64,000 bases of DNA from Streptomyces ruber (GCF_014648075.1 NZ_BMQK01000007.1:88842-152841); one strand, 5' to 3'; positions 8,198-16,861 are shown, numbered from the stretch's first letter. Notes: generated by a model from the sequence alone, not told the origin. Translations and numbers: made by a program.

Positions 8198-8933
8198 ATG
8201 CAATCCGAGTCCGTCGTGGAAGAACACGCCGCCGCTCCGGTGCGCGGCCGGCGCCCTGAACGCGGCAGGGGAGCCGGACGCGAAGAGGGCCCCGCTTTCG
8301 TCGACAACTCCGGGCGCAGGGCCAGGTTCCTGCGCCGGATCGGCGTGCTCGTGGGCGCCGTCCGCCTCGGCTACGCCGTCGTGCTCGGCCTGGCGTTCAT
8401 GGGCTGGGGCATCTCGTCCGCCCCGTCCGGACTGCTGCCCTCCGGTGACGGCGGCGCGCCGCCGCAGGGCGGCATGGCGCCCTCGGGAGCACCCGCCGGG
8501 GCCCCTGACGGAACTCCAACCCCAGCCATGCCAGCCGCCCCCGCCACCCCTTCCCCCACGGTCGTACGACCTGGACGACGTCCCCCTCGCCCGGGCCTTC
8601 CTCTCCGCCGGGTCCGTGACGCTGCTGGTGTACGCGAAGGAACGGTTCTCGGCCGACTTCGCCGGACCCGCCCGCTTCCGGCGGCTCGACCGGATCGTGA
8701 CGGTCTCCAACGCCCGAGCGGTCACGATCTGTCTCTGGCACGGGATCGCGCTGGTCCTGGCCGTCCCGCTGATCGACCGGTTCTGGGACGTGCCGACCTT
8801 CGAGACGTACCTGCCGCTGGACAGCCAGTGGTTCCTCTTCGGCGTCGGCTGGGTGCTGCTCGCGCTGTCCGTGCCGGCGTGCGGGTGGGTGGAGGACGTG
8901 GCGGCGAGGCGGAGGCCACGCCTGCTGCCGTGA
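8198..8933 (+). pseudogene. Deletion-fusion remnant: anchor of a polysaccharide deacetylase/GT2 gene joined to the end of an acyltransferase
   Basis: Two unrelated coding pieces lie in different frames. Frame 1 from ATG 8198 encodes RRARFLRRIGVLVGAVRLGY and a membrane span, the N-terminal anchor typical of Streptomyces polysaccharide deacetylase/GT2 proteins, ending in a Pro/Gly-rich linker near 8550. Frame 2, from about 8557 to the stop at 8933, encodes the last part of an acyltransferase-3 membrane protein (AVTICLWHGIALVLAVPLI, then WFLFGVGWVLLAL). The catalytic domains of both are missing. The best reading is one internal deletion that fused two neighbouring genes out of frame. Frame 1 stays open into menG but that extension is not homologous coding sequence. 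Confidence 0.65.
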
Positions 8934-8983
8934 GAGGTCACCCGTCGACGCCGACGAGGAGGCCGGGCTGCCACAATGGATCG

Positions 8984-9679
8984 GTGACCCGCGCCTCCCT
9001 GAACAAGCAGCCGCACGAAGTCGCCTCGATGTTCGACCACGTGGCGGCACGGTACGACCTCACCAACGACGTGCTCTCCCTCGGACAGGACCGGCGATGG
9101 CGCAAGGAGGTCGCGCGGGCGGTCGACGCGCGGCCCGGGCAGAAGGTCCTGGACCTCGCCGCGGGCACGGGCACCTCCTCGCTGCCCTTCGCCCGCGCGG
9201 GCGCGTACGTCGTTCCGTGCGACTTCTCCCTCGGCATGCTCAAGGTGGGCAAGCAGCGCCAGTCCTGGCTGCCGTTCACGGCCGGCGACGCGACGCGGCT
9301 GCCGTTCAAGGAGGACACCTTCGACGCGGTGACCATCTCCTTCGGGCTGCGCAACGTCCAGGACACCGATGCCGCGCTGCGCGAACTGCTGCGGGTGACC
9401 AGGCCCGGCGGACGGGTCGTGATCTGCGAGTTCTCCCACCCGACGTGGACGCCGTTCCGCACCGTCTACACCGAGTACCTGATGCGCGCGCTGCCTCCGG
9501 TCGCGCGCGCGGTGTCGTCCAACCCCGACGCGTACGTCTACCTCGCCGAGTCCATCCGCGACTGGCCCGACCAGCCCGCCCTGGCGGAACGCCTGCGCGG
9601 CGCGGGCTGGGAGAGGGTGGCGTGGCGGAATCTCACGGGTGGCGTGGTGGCACTGCACAGGGGCTTCAAGGCGGCGTGA
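8984..9679 (+). CDS. menG: Demethylmenaquinone methyltransferase MenG/UbiE
   Basis: 231 aa. Adds the C-2 methyl group to demethylmenaquinone with S-adenosylmethionine, the last ring step in menaquinone synthesis, at the membrane surface. The UbiE signature YDLTNDVLSLGQDRRWR is at 24-40, the SAM-binding motif VLDLAAGTGT at 55-64, and RVTRPGGRVVICEFSHP lies near 135. Start is GTG 8984: the conserved N-terminus begins here and an upstream AGGAGG is too far (about 21 nt). CACAAT (8971-8976) could be a -10 for a leaderless transcript. Fits the surrounding menaquinone genes. Confidence 0.94.
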   Translation: MTRASLNKQPHEVASMFDHVAARYDLTNDVLSLGQDRRWRKEVARAVDARPGQKVLDLAAGTGTSSLPFARAGAYVVPCDFSLGMLKVGKQRQSWLPFTAGDATRLPFKEDTFDAVTISFGLRNVQDTDAALRELLRVTRPGGRVVICEFSHPTWTPFRTVYTEYLMRALPPVARAVSSNPDAYVYLAESIRDWPDQPALAERLRGAGWERVAWRNLTGGVVALHRGFKAA

Positions 9680-9758
9680 CACACGCCCCGGAAGGAGCGC
9701 GGGAAACTGCGCGACCAGCCACAACGAACCCGCGGTCGGCGAACAACCCCGAGCGACC

Positions 9759-10106
9759 TCAACGCGCGACGGGGAACGGCTCCCCGGGCTCGTCCAACTC
9801 CCGGCGCAACCCCCCGGGAGGGGGCCCTCCGCGGAGCGGCTCCCGCACCCCCGCACCGCCACCCCCCTCCCCCTCACCGTGCTCGAACCACACCGTGACC
9901 ACCGCCCCGCGCGGGATCTCGGTCCCCGGCCGCGGGTACTGGCGTGCGACGTAGTCGACGACGGTCCAGGGAAAGTCGGGCCGGTCGGGCGCGGCGAGCA
10001 CCACACCCCGCGCCTCGGCCGTCGCGCGCGCGTCCATGGCCATCAGACCGACGAGCCGCGGAACGCGCACTTCGGGTGTCTCGGGTGGTATGCGCACAGA
10101 TGTCAC
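9759..10106 (-). CDS. Small PASTA-domain protein
   Basis: 115 aa. Residues about 14-75 form a single PASTA domain: VPRLVGLMAMDARATAEA, then a YVARQYPRPGTEIPRGAVV stretch with the usual Q-P-G pattern. PASTA modules bind peptidoglycan fragments in PknB kinases and penicillin-binding proteins. This protein has no signal peptide or membrane segment, so it is probably cytosolic and its ligand is unknown. The C-terminal 40 residues are Gly/Pro-rich and low complexity. GTG start at 10106; another GTG three codons later is possible. Confidence 0.75.
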   Translation of the reverse strand: MTSVRIPPETPEVRVPRLVGLMAMDARATAEARGVVLAAPDRPDFPWTVVDYVARQYPRPGTEIPRGAVVTVWFEHGEGEGGGGAGVREPLRGGPPPGGLRRELDEPGEPFPVAR

Positions 10107-10190
10107 CCCCAGCGGTACTGGAAGGGTAACCGCGTGGGGGCGGGCATCGGAAGCGCTGCGTGTTCATTCCCGGCCGACGGCTACGCACCG

Positions 10191-10700
10191 TCACAGGGCG
10201 AGCCGGTAGCGGTGCCCCGTCCGTTCGGAGGACGGCGTCGTGAAGACCTCCTCCAGCTCCATGCCGAGGCGGCGGGTCACGGCGATCGAGCGCTCGTTGC
10301 CGGCGGCGACCAGGGCGACGACGCTCGGCACCCCCGCCCGGCGCAGCCGGTCCAGCGTCTCGTGGGCGGCGGCCGTGACGTACCCCTGGCCCCAGTACGG
10401 CCGCGCGAGCCGCCAGCCGATCTCGATGTCGCCCGGCGCGGCGCCCCACTCGTGCGGCCACGGCTGGGCGCCGGTGAAGCCGATGACCCGTCCCTCCTCG
10501 TCGAGCACGCTCCACAGGCAGAAGCCGCGCTCCGCGTCGTGGCGGCGCTGGCGCGCGGTGAGCTCCTCGTAGACGGACAGCTCGGCGGACCTGCCGCCGT
10601 GGTACTCCATCACCTCGGGGTGGTCGAAGATCCGGTGCCAGGTCACGGCGTCCTCGTCGGTCGGGACGCGCAGCCGTACGCCGGGGAGAGCTCGGTTCAC
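10191..10700 (-). CDS. GNAT-family N-acetyltransferase (RimJ/RimL type)
   Basis: 169 aa from GTG 10700. Typical RimJ/RimL-like acetyltransferase: LRVPTDEDAVTWHRIFDHPE at the N-terminus, IEIGWRLARPYWGQGYVTAA covering the acetyl-CoA pyrophosphate loop (about 94-113), and AGNERSIAVTRRLGMELEEV (about 135-154). Acceptor substrate unknown. The gene is divergent from the geranylgeranyl-reductase-family gene with about 100 bp between them. Confidence 0.88.
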   Translation of the reverse strand: MNRALPGVRLRVPTDEDAVTWHRIFDHPEVMEYHGGRSAELSVYEELTARQRRHDAERGFCLWSVLDEEGRVIGFTGAQPWPHEWGAAPGDIEIGWRLARPYWGQGYVTAAAHETLDRLRRAGVPSVVALVAAGNERSIAVTRRLGMELEEVFTTPSSERTGHRYRLAL

Positions 10701-10802
10701 AGGGGGACAACCCTTCAGCCGGTCGATCTGTACCGCTGCATAGACTGCCCATGTCCCGTGCCCGTCGGCACCCGCTATTTCTAGCCTTGGGGAGATGACG
10801 CT

Positions 10803-12107
10803 GTGACCGAGCCCCAGCCCCTTACCGAACACACCGCCGATGTGATCGTCGTCGGGGCCGGTCCAGCCGGTTCCACCACCGCGTACTACCTGGCCAAGGC
10901 GGGACTCGACGTCCTGCTCCTGGAGAAGACCGCCTTCCCGCGCGAGAAGGTCTGCGGTGACGGTCTGACGCCCCGCGCCACCAAACAGCTCGTGTCCATG
11001 GGCATCGACATCTCCGAGGAGGCGGGCTGGCTCCGCAACAAGGGCCTCCGCATCATCGCCGGCGGTGTCCGCCTCCAGCTCGACTGGCCGGATCTCGCCT
11101 CGTTCCCGGACTACGGGCTGGTGCGCAAGCGCGACGACTTCGACGAGCAGCTGGCCCGGCAGGCGCAGAAGGCGGGTGCCCGGCTGTACGAGCGCTGCAA
11201 CGTCGGTGCCCCGGTCGTGGACGACCGCACCGGCCGCATCACGGGCGTCCACGCCAAGCTCGGCGACGCGGACTCGAAGGAGAAGCGGGACGTCACCTTC
11301 CACGCGCCGCTGGTGGTGGCCGCGGACGGCAACTCCTCGCGCCTCTCCCTGGCGATGGGCCTGCACCGCCGCGAGGACCGTCCGATGGGCGTCGCGGTCC
11401 GTACGTACTTCACGTCCCCGCGCCACGACGACGACTACCTGGAGTCCTGGCTGGAGCTGTGGGACCGGCGCGGCCCGGGCGAGGACCGCCTGCTGCCCGG
11501 CTACGGCTGGGTGTTCGGCATGGGCGACGGCACCTCGAACGTCGGCCTCGGCGTGCTCAACACCTCCGCCTCCTTCAAGGAGCTGGACTGGCGCGAGGTC
11601 CTGAAGGCCTGGTGCGCGTCGATGCCGGAGGAGTGGGGCTACACCCCGGACAACATGACGATGCCGATCCGCGGCGCCGCCCTGCCCATGGCCTTCAACC
11701 GCCAGCCGCACTACACCAAGGGCCTGTTGCTGGTCGGCGACGCCGGCGGGCTCGTGAACCCCTTCAACGGCGAGGGCATCGCCTACGCCATGGAGTCCGG
11801 CCAGATCGCCGCGGACGTCATCGTCCAGGCGCACGCGCGGACCACCCCCGCCCAGCGGGAGATGGCCCTCCAGCGCTACCCGCGCGTCCTGAAGGACACC
11901 TACGGCGGCTACTACACCCTGGGCCGCGCCTTCGTGAAGCTCATCGGCAACCCGAAGATCATGAAGCTGGCGACCGAGCGGGGCCTCACCCACCCCCTGC
12001 TGATGAAGTTCACGCTGAAGATGCTCGCCAACCTCACCGACCCGACGGGCGGCGACGCGATGGACCGCATCATCAACGGCCTGAGCAAGGTGGCCCCGAG
12101 GGCCTGA
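10803..12107 (+). CDS. Geranylgeranyl-reductase-family FAD oxidoreductase (probable menaquinone side-chain reductase)
   Basis: 434 aa. FAD-binding Rossmann motif VIVVGAGPAGSTTAYYLAK (14-32), the family motif KVCGDGLTPRA (49-59), and the second FAD motif LLLVGDAGGLVNPFNGEGIA in the last third. The family reduces isoprenoid double bonds; mycobacterial MenJ partly saturates the menaquinone tail, which matches the partly hydrogenated menaquinones of Streptomyces. Placement beside menG and the nuo operon supports this role, but the substrate is inferred. GTG start preceded by GGGGAG at a good distance. Terminates in an 18-bp hairpin. Confidence 0.88.
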   Translation: MTEPQPLTEHTADVIVVGAGPAGSTTAYYLAKAGLDVLLLEKTAFPREKVCGDGLTPRATKQLVSMGIDISEEAGWLRNKGLRIIAGGVRLQLDWPDLASFPDYGLVRKRDDFDEQLARQAQKAGARLYERCNVGAPVVDDRTGRITGVHAKLGDADSKEKRDVTFHAPLVVAADGNSSRLSLAMGLHRREDRPMGVAVRTYFTSPRHDDDYLESWLELWDRRGPGEDRLLPGYGWVFGMGDGTSNVGLGVLNTSASFKELDWREVLKAWCASMPEEWGYTPDNMTMPIRGAALPMAFNRQPHYTKGLLLVGDAGGLVNPFNGEGIAYAMESGQIAADVIVQAHARTTPAQREMALQRYPRVLKDTYGGYYTLGRAFVKLIGNPKIMKLATERGLTHPLLMKFTLKMLANLTDPTGGDAMDRIINGLSKVAPRA

Positions 12108-12119
12108 GCCGCCCACCCG

Positions 12120-12167
12120 GAACGGCCGGTGGCCGCCACCCCTCGGGGCGGCGGCCACCGGCCGTTC
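12120..12167. terminator. Bidirectional hairpin terminator
   Basis: Perfect 18-bp inverted repeat, arms 12120-12137 and 12150-12167, loop of 12 bases, between the convergent reductase gene and the NlpC/P60 gene. There is no U-tract on either side, as is usual for Streptomyces hairpin terminators. Confidence 0.8.
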
Positions 12168-12184
12168 GTCAGGGGATGTACGGG

Positions 12185-13042
12185 TCAGAGCACCCGCACC
12201 GCACCCGAGGCCGGGTAGCCGGACAGGTCCTGGATGACGACGCCCTTGGAGGGGTTGGCGGCGTCGAGGTACTGCCCGTTCCCGATGTAGACGCCCACGT
12301 GGTACGCGGAGCCCTTGCCGCCCCAGTAGAGGATGTCGCCGACCGCCAGGTTGGACAGCGAGACGTCGGTGCCGACCATCGACTGGTCCTGCGAGACCCG
12401 GGGGAGGTCCACGCCGGCCTGCTTGAACGCGGCCTGCACGAGGCTGGAGCAGTCCCAGGCGTTGGGGCCGGAGGCACCCATCACGTAGGCGTCGCCGACC
12501 TGGGCCTTCAGGAAGCTGATGACGGCCGACACACTGCCGCTGGCGGGCGCCGTCACCGACGCGGAGGCGGACGCCGAGGACGAGCCGGAGACCGAGGAAC
12601 CCGAGGAAGTGGCCGAGGCCGAGGCGAGCTCGGCACGTTCGGCGTCCCGCGCGGCGCGCTCCGCGGCCGCCTTCCGCTCCGCCTCGGCCTTCCGCTCCGC
12701 CTCGGCCTTCTTCTTGGCCTCCGCCTTCTTCGCCTCCGCGAGGTCCGCCTCGGCCTGCTCGGCGGCCCGGGCTGCGGCCGCGTCGCGCTCGGCGCGCAGC
12801 TCGTAGTTGGCCGCGGCCTGCTGCGTGGCCTCCGCGGACCGGGCGACCTGGGTGGCCAGGTCGGCCGTGAGAGTGGGGAGTTCGAGCGTCTGGGTCACAG
12901 GCTCCGCGGCGTTCGCCGACGCGGACGCACCGGCCACTGCCACGGTGCCGAGGAGGCCACCGGTGACTCCGGCGCGCATCGCCATCTTCGACGCGCTGCG
13001 GCGGGGCTTCCGGTGGCTACGTATGTGAGCGGTGTGGGACAT
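12185..13042 (-). CDS. Secreted NlpC/P60 peptidoglycan endopeptidase
   Basis: 285 aa from ATG 13042 (MSHTAHIRSHRKPRR); the longer in-frame start is less likely because the basic n-region begins here. Signal peptide: basic residues, hydrophobic AGVTGGLLGTVAVAGASA, probable cleavage after SANA. Residues about 60-145 are an Ala/Glu/Lys-rich coiled coil, then a Ser/Ala linker, then the NlpC/P60 domain with catalytic Cys in NAWDCSSLVQAAF, His in SAYHVGVYIGNG and a polar residue in YLDAANPS. Such enzymes cut gamma-D-Glu-diamino-acid links in cell-wall peptides. Divergent from nuo with a 780-bp intergenic region. Confidence 0.92.
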   Translation of the reverse strand: MSHTAHIRSHRKPRRSASKMAMRAGVTGGLLGTVAVAGASASANAAEPVTQTLELPTLTADLATQVARSAEATQQAAANYELRAERDAAAARAAEQAEADLAEAKKAEAKKKAEAERKAEAERKAAAERAARDAERAELASASATSSGSSVSGSSSASASASVTAPASGSVSAVISFLKAQVGDAYVMGASGPNAWDCSSLVQAAFKQAGVDLPRVSQDQSMVGTDVSLSNLAVGDILYWGGKGSAYHVGVYIGNGQYLDAANPSKGVVIQDLSGYPASGAVRVL

Positions 13043-13353
13043 GGGTACAAGCGGTACCAGGGGCTGCTCCATACCTTCAAGAAACGTGTGGTCCGCCACA
13101 GTTGTTCAATCGACCACCGAACCCCGGGCGTGTCGCCCCTTCCTGACACCGAAACGGGCATTGCGGGCTTAAATGATCAAGCCTGTGATCATGGGGTTTC
13201 GTCGTTACGCCCGAATTGCTCTGTGCTTACCATCGCTTGCGTCGCGTGGCCAAGCCCGGCTTCCGGGAGGCCGTCTCGGGTGTGGTGGAGGTCACGGAAC
13301 GGTAACCGCAGGGGGCGCGTCCCGCGCGCGGGAATCGGCGGCTCCCGGCGCTC

Positions 13354-13375
13354 GTGAACGCGTGCACGCGTTCAC
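13354..13375. promoter_or_regulatory. Perfect 22-bp palindrome upstream of the NlpC/P60 gene
   Basis: GTGAACGCG, TGCA, CGCGTTCAC: a perfect 22-bp dyad, about 310 bp upstream of the NlpC/P60 start and 450 bp upstream of nuoA, probably an operator. The rest of 13043-13620 has no coding sequence that I can support; it includes an imperfect GTTACCGTTCCGTGA element (13304-13290, minus strand) that may be part of the hydrolase promoter and several TGATCA/GTGATCAC dyads (around 13177, 13190 and 13519). Confidence 0.5.
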
Positions 13376-13643
13376 TTCCGCCCTCGCGTACCACCGGTGT
13401 GTGAATGTCCGCCCCATTATCAAGACACGGTGTCCGGCGCCAGTTTGCGACGGCCCGCACTTTGTTGATATTGGAGCCACCTCTTTGACCAGCGGTGACG
13501 GACGTGATTATCACGTCTGGTGATCACTTGGATGCTTCGGGTGTGAAGATCACTGCTCATCCGACTTCATGATCCTTCGTCAGGTGGTATAGATCACAAA
13601 GCAGTTGGCGCACCCCGTGTCGCAGATCACAGAGCCGCAGGCA

Positions 13644-13682
13644 TAGGATGCGGGGCAGTTGGGCTTGTGACCTGCTTCACAT
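13644..13682 (+). promoter_or_regulatory. Probable nuo promoter -10 and Rex operator
   Basis: TTGTGACCTGCTTCACAT at 13665-13682 matches the Rex operator pattern TTGTGAANNNNTTCACAA in 14 of its 14 fixed positions except two (A7 to C, last A to T). TAGGAT at 13644-13649 is a plausible -10, putting the operator just after the transcription start, a position suited to repression. Rex releases DNA at high NADH/NAD+, and nuo is an established Rex target in Streptomyces coelicolor (known); the site here is by inspection. Confidence 0.75.
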
Positions 13683-13750
13683 GTTCGCGATCTTCGTGGG
13701 GACGCACGGGGGCCGCGAGACGGGCGAAGCGGATGCCGGTCTGACTGAGC

Positions 13751-13786
13751 TCCCCCAAGCTCTCGGCTTCGCTCGAGCAGGGGGGA
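13751..13786. repeat. Streptomyces-type intergenic inverted-repeat hairpin in the nuoA leader
   Basis: 36 bp: TCCCCC plus AAGCTC on the left, GAGC plus AGGGGGGA on the right, around a GCTTCG-containing loop. I recognise this from memory as a dispersed hairpin found in many Streptomyces intergenic regions. It lies 40 bp before nuoA, inside the expected leader, and could stabilise or attenuate the nuo mRNA. Confidence 0.6.
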
Positions 13787-13825
13787 CCCCATGCAGTCAA
13801 TGCCGACTGAGAGGAGCGAGGAGCG

Positions 13826-14185
13826 GTGAACGCCTATGCGCCCATCCTCGTGCTGGGAGCCCTCGGGGCAGGCTTTGCGATCTTTTCCGTGACCATGGCC
13901 GCGCTGACCGGTCCCAAGCGCTACAACCGGGCCAAACTCGAGGCCTACGAGTGCGGGATCGAGCCGACGCCCACGCCGGCCGGTGGCGGGCGTTTCCCCA
14001 TCAAGTACTACCTGACGGCGATGCTCTTCATCGTCTTCGACATCGAGATCGTCTTCCTCTACCCCTGGGCCGTCTCCTTCGACGCCCTGGGTGTTTTCGG
14101 GCTCGTGGAGATGCTGCTCTTCGTGCTCACCGTCTTCGTCGCGTACGCGTACGTATGGCGGCGTGGCGGCCTGGACTGGGACTGA
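13826..14185 (+). CDS. nuoA: NADH-quinone oxidoreductase subunit A
   Basis: 119 aa, three transmembrane helices. NuoA is a small membrane subunit at the junction of the quinone site and proton channels of complex I. Family motifs: KRYNRAKLEAYECGIEPTP (residues 31-49, the conserved Cys-containing loop) and FIVFDIEIVFLYPWA (about 70-84). GTG start with GAGGAGCGAGGAGC just upstream. First gene of a 14-gene operon in the classical A-to-N order. Confidence 0.96.
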   Translation: MNAYAPILVLGALGAGFAIFSVTMAALTGPKRYNRAKLEAYECGIEPTPTPAGGGRFPIKYYLTAMLFIVFDIEIVFLYPWAVSFDALGVFGLVEMLLFVLTVFVAYAYVWRRGGLDWD

Positions 14186-14199
14186 GGGGCTTTTACGAC

Positions 14200-14754
14200 A
14201 TGGGACTCGAAGAAAAGCTGCCGAGCGGTTTCCTGCTGACCACCGTCGAGCAGGCCGCGGGCTGGGTGCGCAAGTCGTCCGTCTTCCCGGCCACCTTCGG
14301 CCTCGCCTGCTGTGCCATCGAGATGATGACCACGGGTGCGGGACGCTACGACCTGGCCCGCTTCGGCATGGAGGTCTTCCGCGGCTCACCCCGCCAGGCC
14401 GACCTCATGATCGTCGCCGGCCGGGTGAGCCAGAAGATGGCGCCGGTGCTGCGGCAGGTCTACGACCAGATGCCGAACCCCAAGTGGGTGATCTCCATGG
14501 GGGTCTGCGCGTCCTCGGGCGGCATGTTCAACAACTACGCCATCGTCCAGGGCGTCGACCACGTCGTCCCCGTCGACATCTACCTCCCCGGCTGCCCGCC
14601 GCGGCCCGAGATGCTGATGGACGCCATCCTCAAGCTGCACCACAAGATCCAGCACTCCAAGCTCGGCGTGAACGCCGAGGAAGCGGCCCGCGAGGCCGAG
14701 GAGGCCGCGCTCAAGGCGCTCCCCACGATCGAGATGAAGGGGCTGCTGCGATGA
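14200..14754 (+). CDS. nuoB: NADH-quinone oxidoreductase subunit B
   Basis: 184 aa. NuoB carries iron-sulfur cluster N2, the last electron donor to quinone in complex I. The cluster ligands are visible: tandem Cys37-Cys38 (LACCAIEM), Cys103 (MGVCASSGG) and Cys132 (LPGCPPRPE). The ATG at 14200 follows GAGGGGC. Stop overlaps the nuoC start (ATGA). The C-terminal 40 residues are an Ala/Glu-rich extension. Confidence 0.97.
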   Translation: MGLEEKLPSGFLLTTVEQAAGWVRKSSVFPATFGLACCAIEMMTTGAGRYDLARFGMEVFRGSPRQADLMIVAGRVSQKMAPVLRQVYDQMPNPKWVISMGVCASSGGMFNNYAIVQGVDHVVPVDIYLPGCPPRPEMLMDAILKLHHKIQHSKLGVNAEEAAREAEEAALKALPTIEMKGLLR

Positions 14755-15530
14755 GTGACGCGAAGGCCACCGGCGACGCCGGCAAGGGGGGCGGGAAGGG
14801 TTCCGACGAGGGCGTCAACCCCGAGAAGGACCTCTCCGCCACGAACCTCCCCGGCCAGCGCGGCGACCAGGGCGAGGAGATCCGCGTCCAGCGCGGCATG
14901 TTCGGCGCGGACAACGGCGGCGACACCTCCGGCTACGGCGGCCTGGTCCGCTCCATCAGGCTCCCCGGCCCGTCCTCCCGCCCCTACGGCGGCTGGTTCG
15001 ACGAGGTCGCCGACGAACTGGAGGGGGCGCTGGAGGAGCAGGGACTCCTCCCGGAGAACGCCATCGACAGGACGGTCGTCGACCGCGGCGAACTCACCTT
15101 CCACATCGAACGCGAGCACCTGGTCCGCGTGGCCCGCACCCTCCGCGACGACCCGGCGCTGCGCTTCGAGCTCTGCACGGGGGTGAGCGGCGTCCACTAC
15201 CCCGGCGACAAGGGCCGCGAGCTCCACGCCGTCTACCACCTGCGCTCGATCACCCACAACCGGCTGATCCGGCTCGAGGTCTCCGCCCCCGACGCCGACC
15301 CGCACATCCCGTCGCTCGTCTCCGTCTACCCGACGAACGACTGGCACGAGCGCGAGGCGTACGACTTCTTCGGCATCGTCTTCGACGGCCACCCGGCCCT
15401 GACGCGGATCATGATGCCGGACGACTGGCAGGGCTTCCCGCAGCGCAAGGACTACCCCCTCGGCGGCATCCCCGTCGAGTACAAGGGCGCCCAGATCCCG
15501 GCTCCGGACCAGCGGAGGTCGTACTCATGA
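14751..15530 (+). CDS. nuoC: NADH-quinone oxidoreductase subunit C
   Basis: 259 aa. Peripheral-arm subunit (30 kDa type). The signature DWHEREAYDFFGIVFDGHP lies near 200-218, followed by LTRIMMPDDWQGFPQRKDYP. A hydrophilic N-terminal extension of about 70 residues (Gly/Lys/Glu rich) precedes the conserved domain. ATGA overlap with nuoB and with nuoD. Confidence 0.96.
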   Translation: MSDAKATGDAGKGGGKGSDEGVNPEKDLSATNLPGQRGDQGEEIRVQRGMFGADNGGDTSGYGGLVRSIRLPGPSSRPYGGWFDEVADELEGALEEQGLLPENAIDRTVVDRGELTFHIEREHLVRVARTLRDDPALRFELCTGVSGVHYPGDKGRELHAVYHLRSITHNRLIRLEVSAPDADPHIPSLVSVYPTNDWHEREAYDFFGIVFDGHPALTRIMMPDDWQGFPQRKDYPLGGIPVEYKGAQIPAPDQRRSYS

Positions 15531-16861
15531 GCACGCACACCCCCTCGTCCACGGCGGGTACCCGCGAGACCACCGAGGGCACCGTCTACACCGTCACCGG
15601 CGGCGACTGGGACGAGGTCGTCGAGTCCGCGGCGAAGGCCGACGACGAGCGCATCGTCGTCAACATGGGCCCGCAGCACCCCTCCACCCACGGTGTGCTC
15701 CGGCTCATCCTGGAGATCGAGGGCGAGACGGTCACCGAGGCCCGCTGCGGCATCGGCTACCTGCACACCGGCATCGAGAAGAACCTCGAGTACCGCACCT
15801 GGACCCAGGGCACGACCTTCGTGACCCGCATGGACTACCTCACGCCGTTCTTCAACGAGACGGCGTACTGCCTCGCCGTCGAGAAACTCCTCGGCATCGA
15901 GGACCAGGTACCGGACCGGGCCAGCGTCATCCGCGTCCTGCTGATGGAGCTGAACCGGCTCTCCTCCCACCTGGTGTGCGTCGCCACCGGCGGCATGGAG
16001 CTGGGCTCGACCACGATCATGATCTACGGCTTCCGTGATCGTGAACTCGTTCTCGACGTCTTCGAGCTGATCACCGGCCTGCGGATGAACCACGCGTACA
16101 TCCGGCCCGGCGGACTCGCCCAGGACCTGCCGCCCGGCGCGGTGGACCAGATCCGCGAGCTCGTGAAGAAGATGCGCAAGAACCTGACCGAGTACGACAA
16201 GCTCGCCACCGGGAACCCCATCTTCAAGGGCCGTATGCAGGACATCGGCTACCTGGACCTGGCCGGCTGCATGGCCCTCGGGGCCACGGGCCCGATCCTC
16301 CGCTCGGCCGGCCTCCCGCACGACCTCCGCAAGGCGCAGCCGTACTGCGGCTACGAGACGTACGACTTCGACGTCCCGACCGCCGACACCTGCGACTCCT
16401 ACGGGCGCTTCCTGATCCGCCTGGAGGAGATGCGCCAGTCGCTCCGGATCATCGAGCAGTGCCTGGACCGGCTCGCCCCCGGCCCGGTCATGGTCGGCGA
16501 CAAGAAGATCGCCTGGCCCGCCCAGCTCGCCCTGGGCCCGGACGGACTGGGCAACTCGCTCGATCACATCAAGACGATCATGGGCACCTCCATGGAGGCC
16601 CTGATCCACCACTTCAAGCTGGTGACCGAGGGCTTCCGCGTCCCGCCCGGACAGGCGTACGCGGCGGTCGAGTCACCCAAGGGCGAGCTCGGGGTGCACG
16701 TCGTCTCCGACGGCGGCACCCGCCCCTTCCGGGTCCACTTCCGCGACCCGTCCTTCACCAATCTGCAGACCATGGCGGCGATGTGCGAGGGCGGCCAGGT
16801 CGCCGACGTCATCGTCGCCGTCGCGTCCATCGACCCCGTGATGGGAGGCGTCGACCGGTGA
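15527..16861 (+). CDS. nuoD: NADH-quinone oxidoreductase subunit D
   Basis: 444 aa, 49-kDa-type subunit that forms the quinone-binding cavity with NuoB. Visible: VNMGPQHPSTHGVLRLILE (45-63), CGIGYLHTGIEKNLEYRTW with the conserved His, and the C-terminal DPVMGGVDR. It is the only nuoD in this window; the second nuo cluster lacks one in the part seen. ATGA overlap with nuoC and GTGA with nuoE. Confidence 0.97.
   Translation: MSTHTPSSTAGTRETTEGTVYTVTGGDWDEVVESAAKADDERIVVNMGPQHPSTHGVLRLILEIEGETVTEARCGIGYLHTGIEKNLEYRTWTQGTTFVTRMDYLTPFFNETAYCLAVEKLLGIEDQVPDRASVIRVLLMELNRLSSHLVCVATGGMELGSTTIMIYGFRDRELVLDVFELITGLRMNHAYIRPGGLAQDLPPGAVDQIRELVKKMRKNLTEYDKLATGNPIFKGRMQDIGYLDLAGCMALGATGPILRSAGLPHDLRKAQPYCGYETYDFDVPTADTCDSYGRFLIRLEEMRQSLRIIEQCLDRLAPGPVMVGDKKIAWPAQLALGPDGLGNSLDHIKTIMGTSMEALIHHFKLVTEGFRVPPGQAYAAVESPKGELGVHVVSDGGTRPFRVHFRDPSFTNLQTMAAMCEGGQVADVIVAVASIDPVMGGVDR

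Noticed and set aside
8198..9679. One 493-aa fusion protein ending in MenG
   Set aside because: The open frame is continuous but the middle (about 8560-8980) is not coding-like in this frame; the acyltransferase piece is in another frame and MenG starts at GTG 8984.
13043..13353. c-di-AMP riboswitch before the NlpC/P60 gene
   Set aside because: Expected from the gene type, but none of the conserved blocks seen upstream of the transglycosylase is present on the minus strand here.
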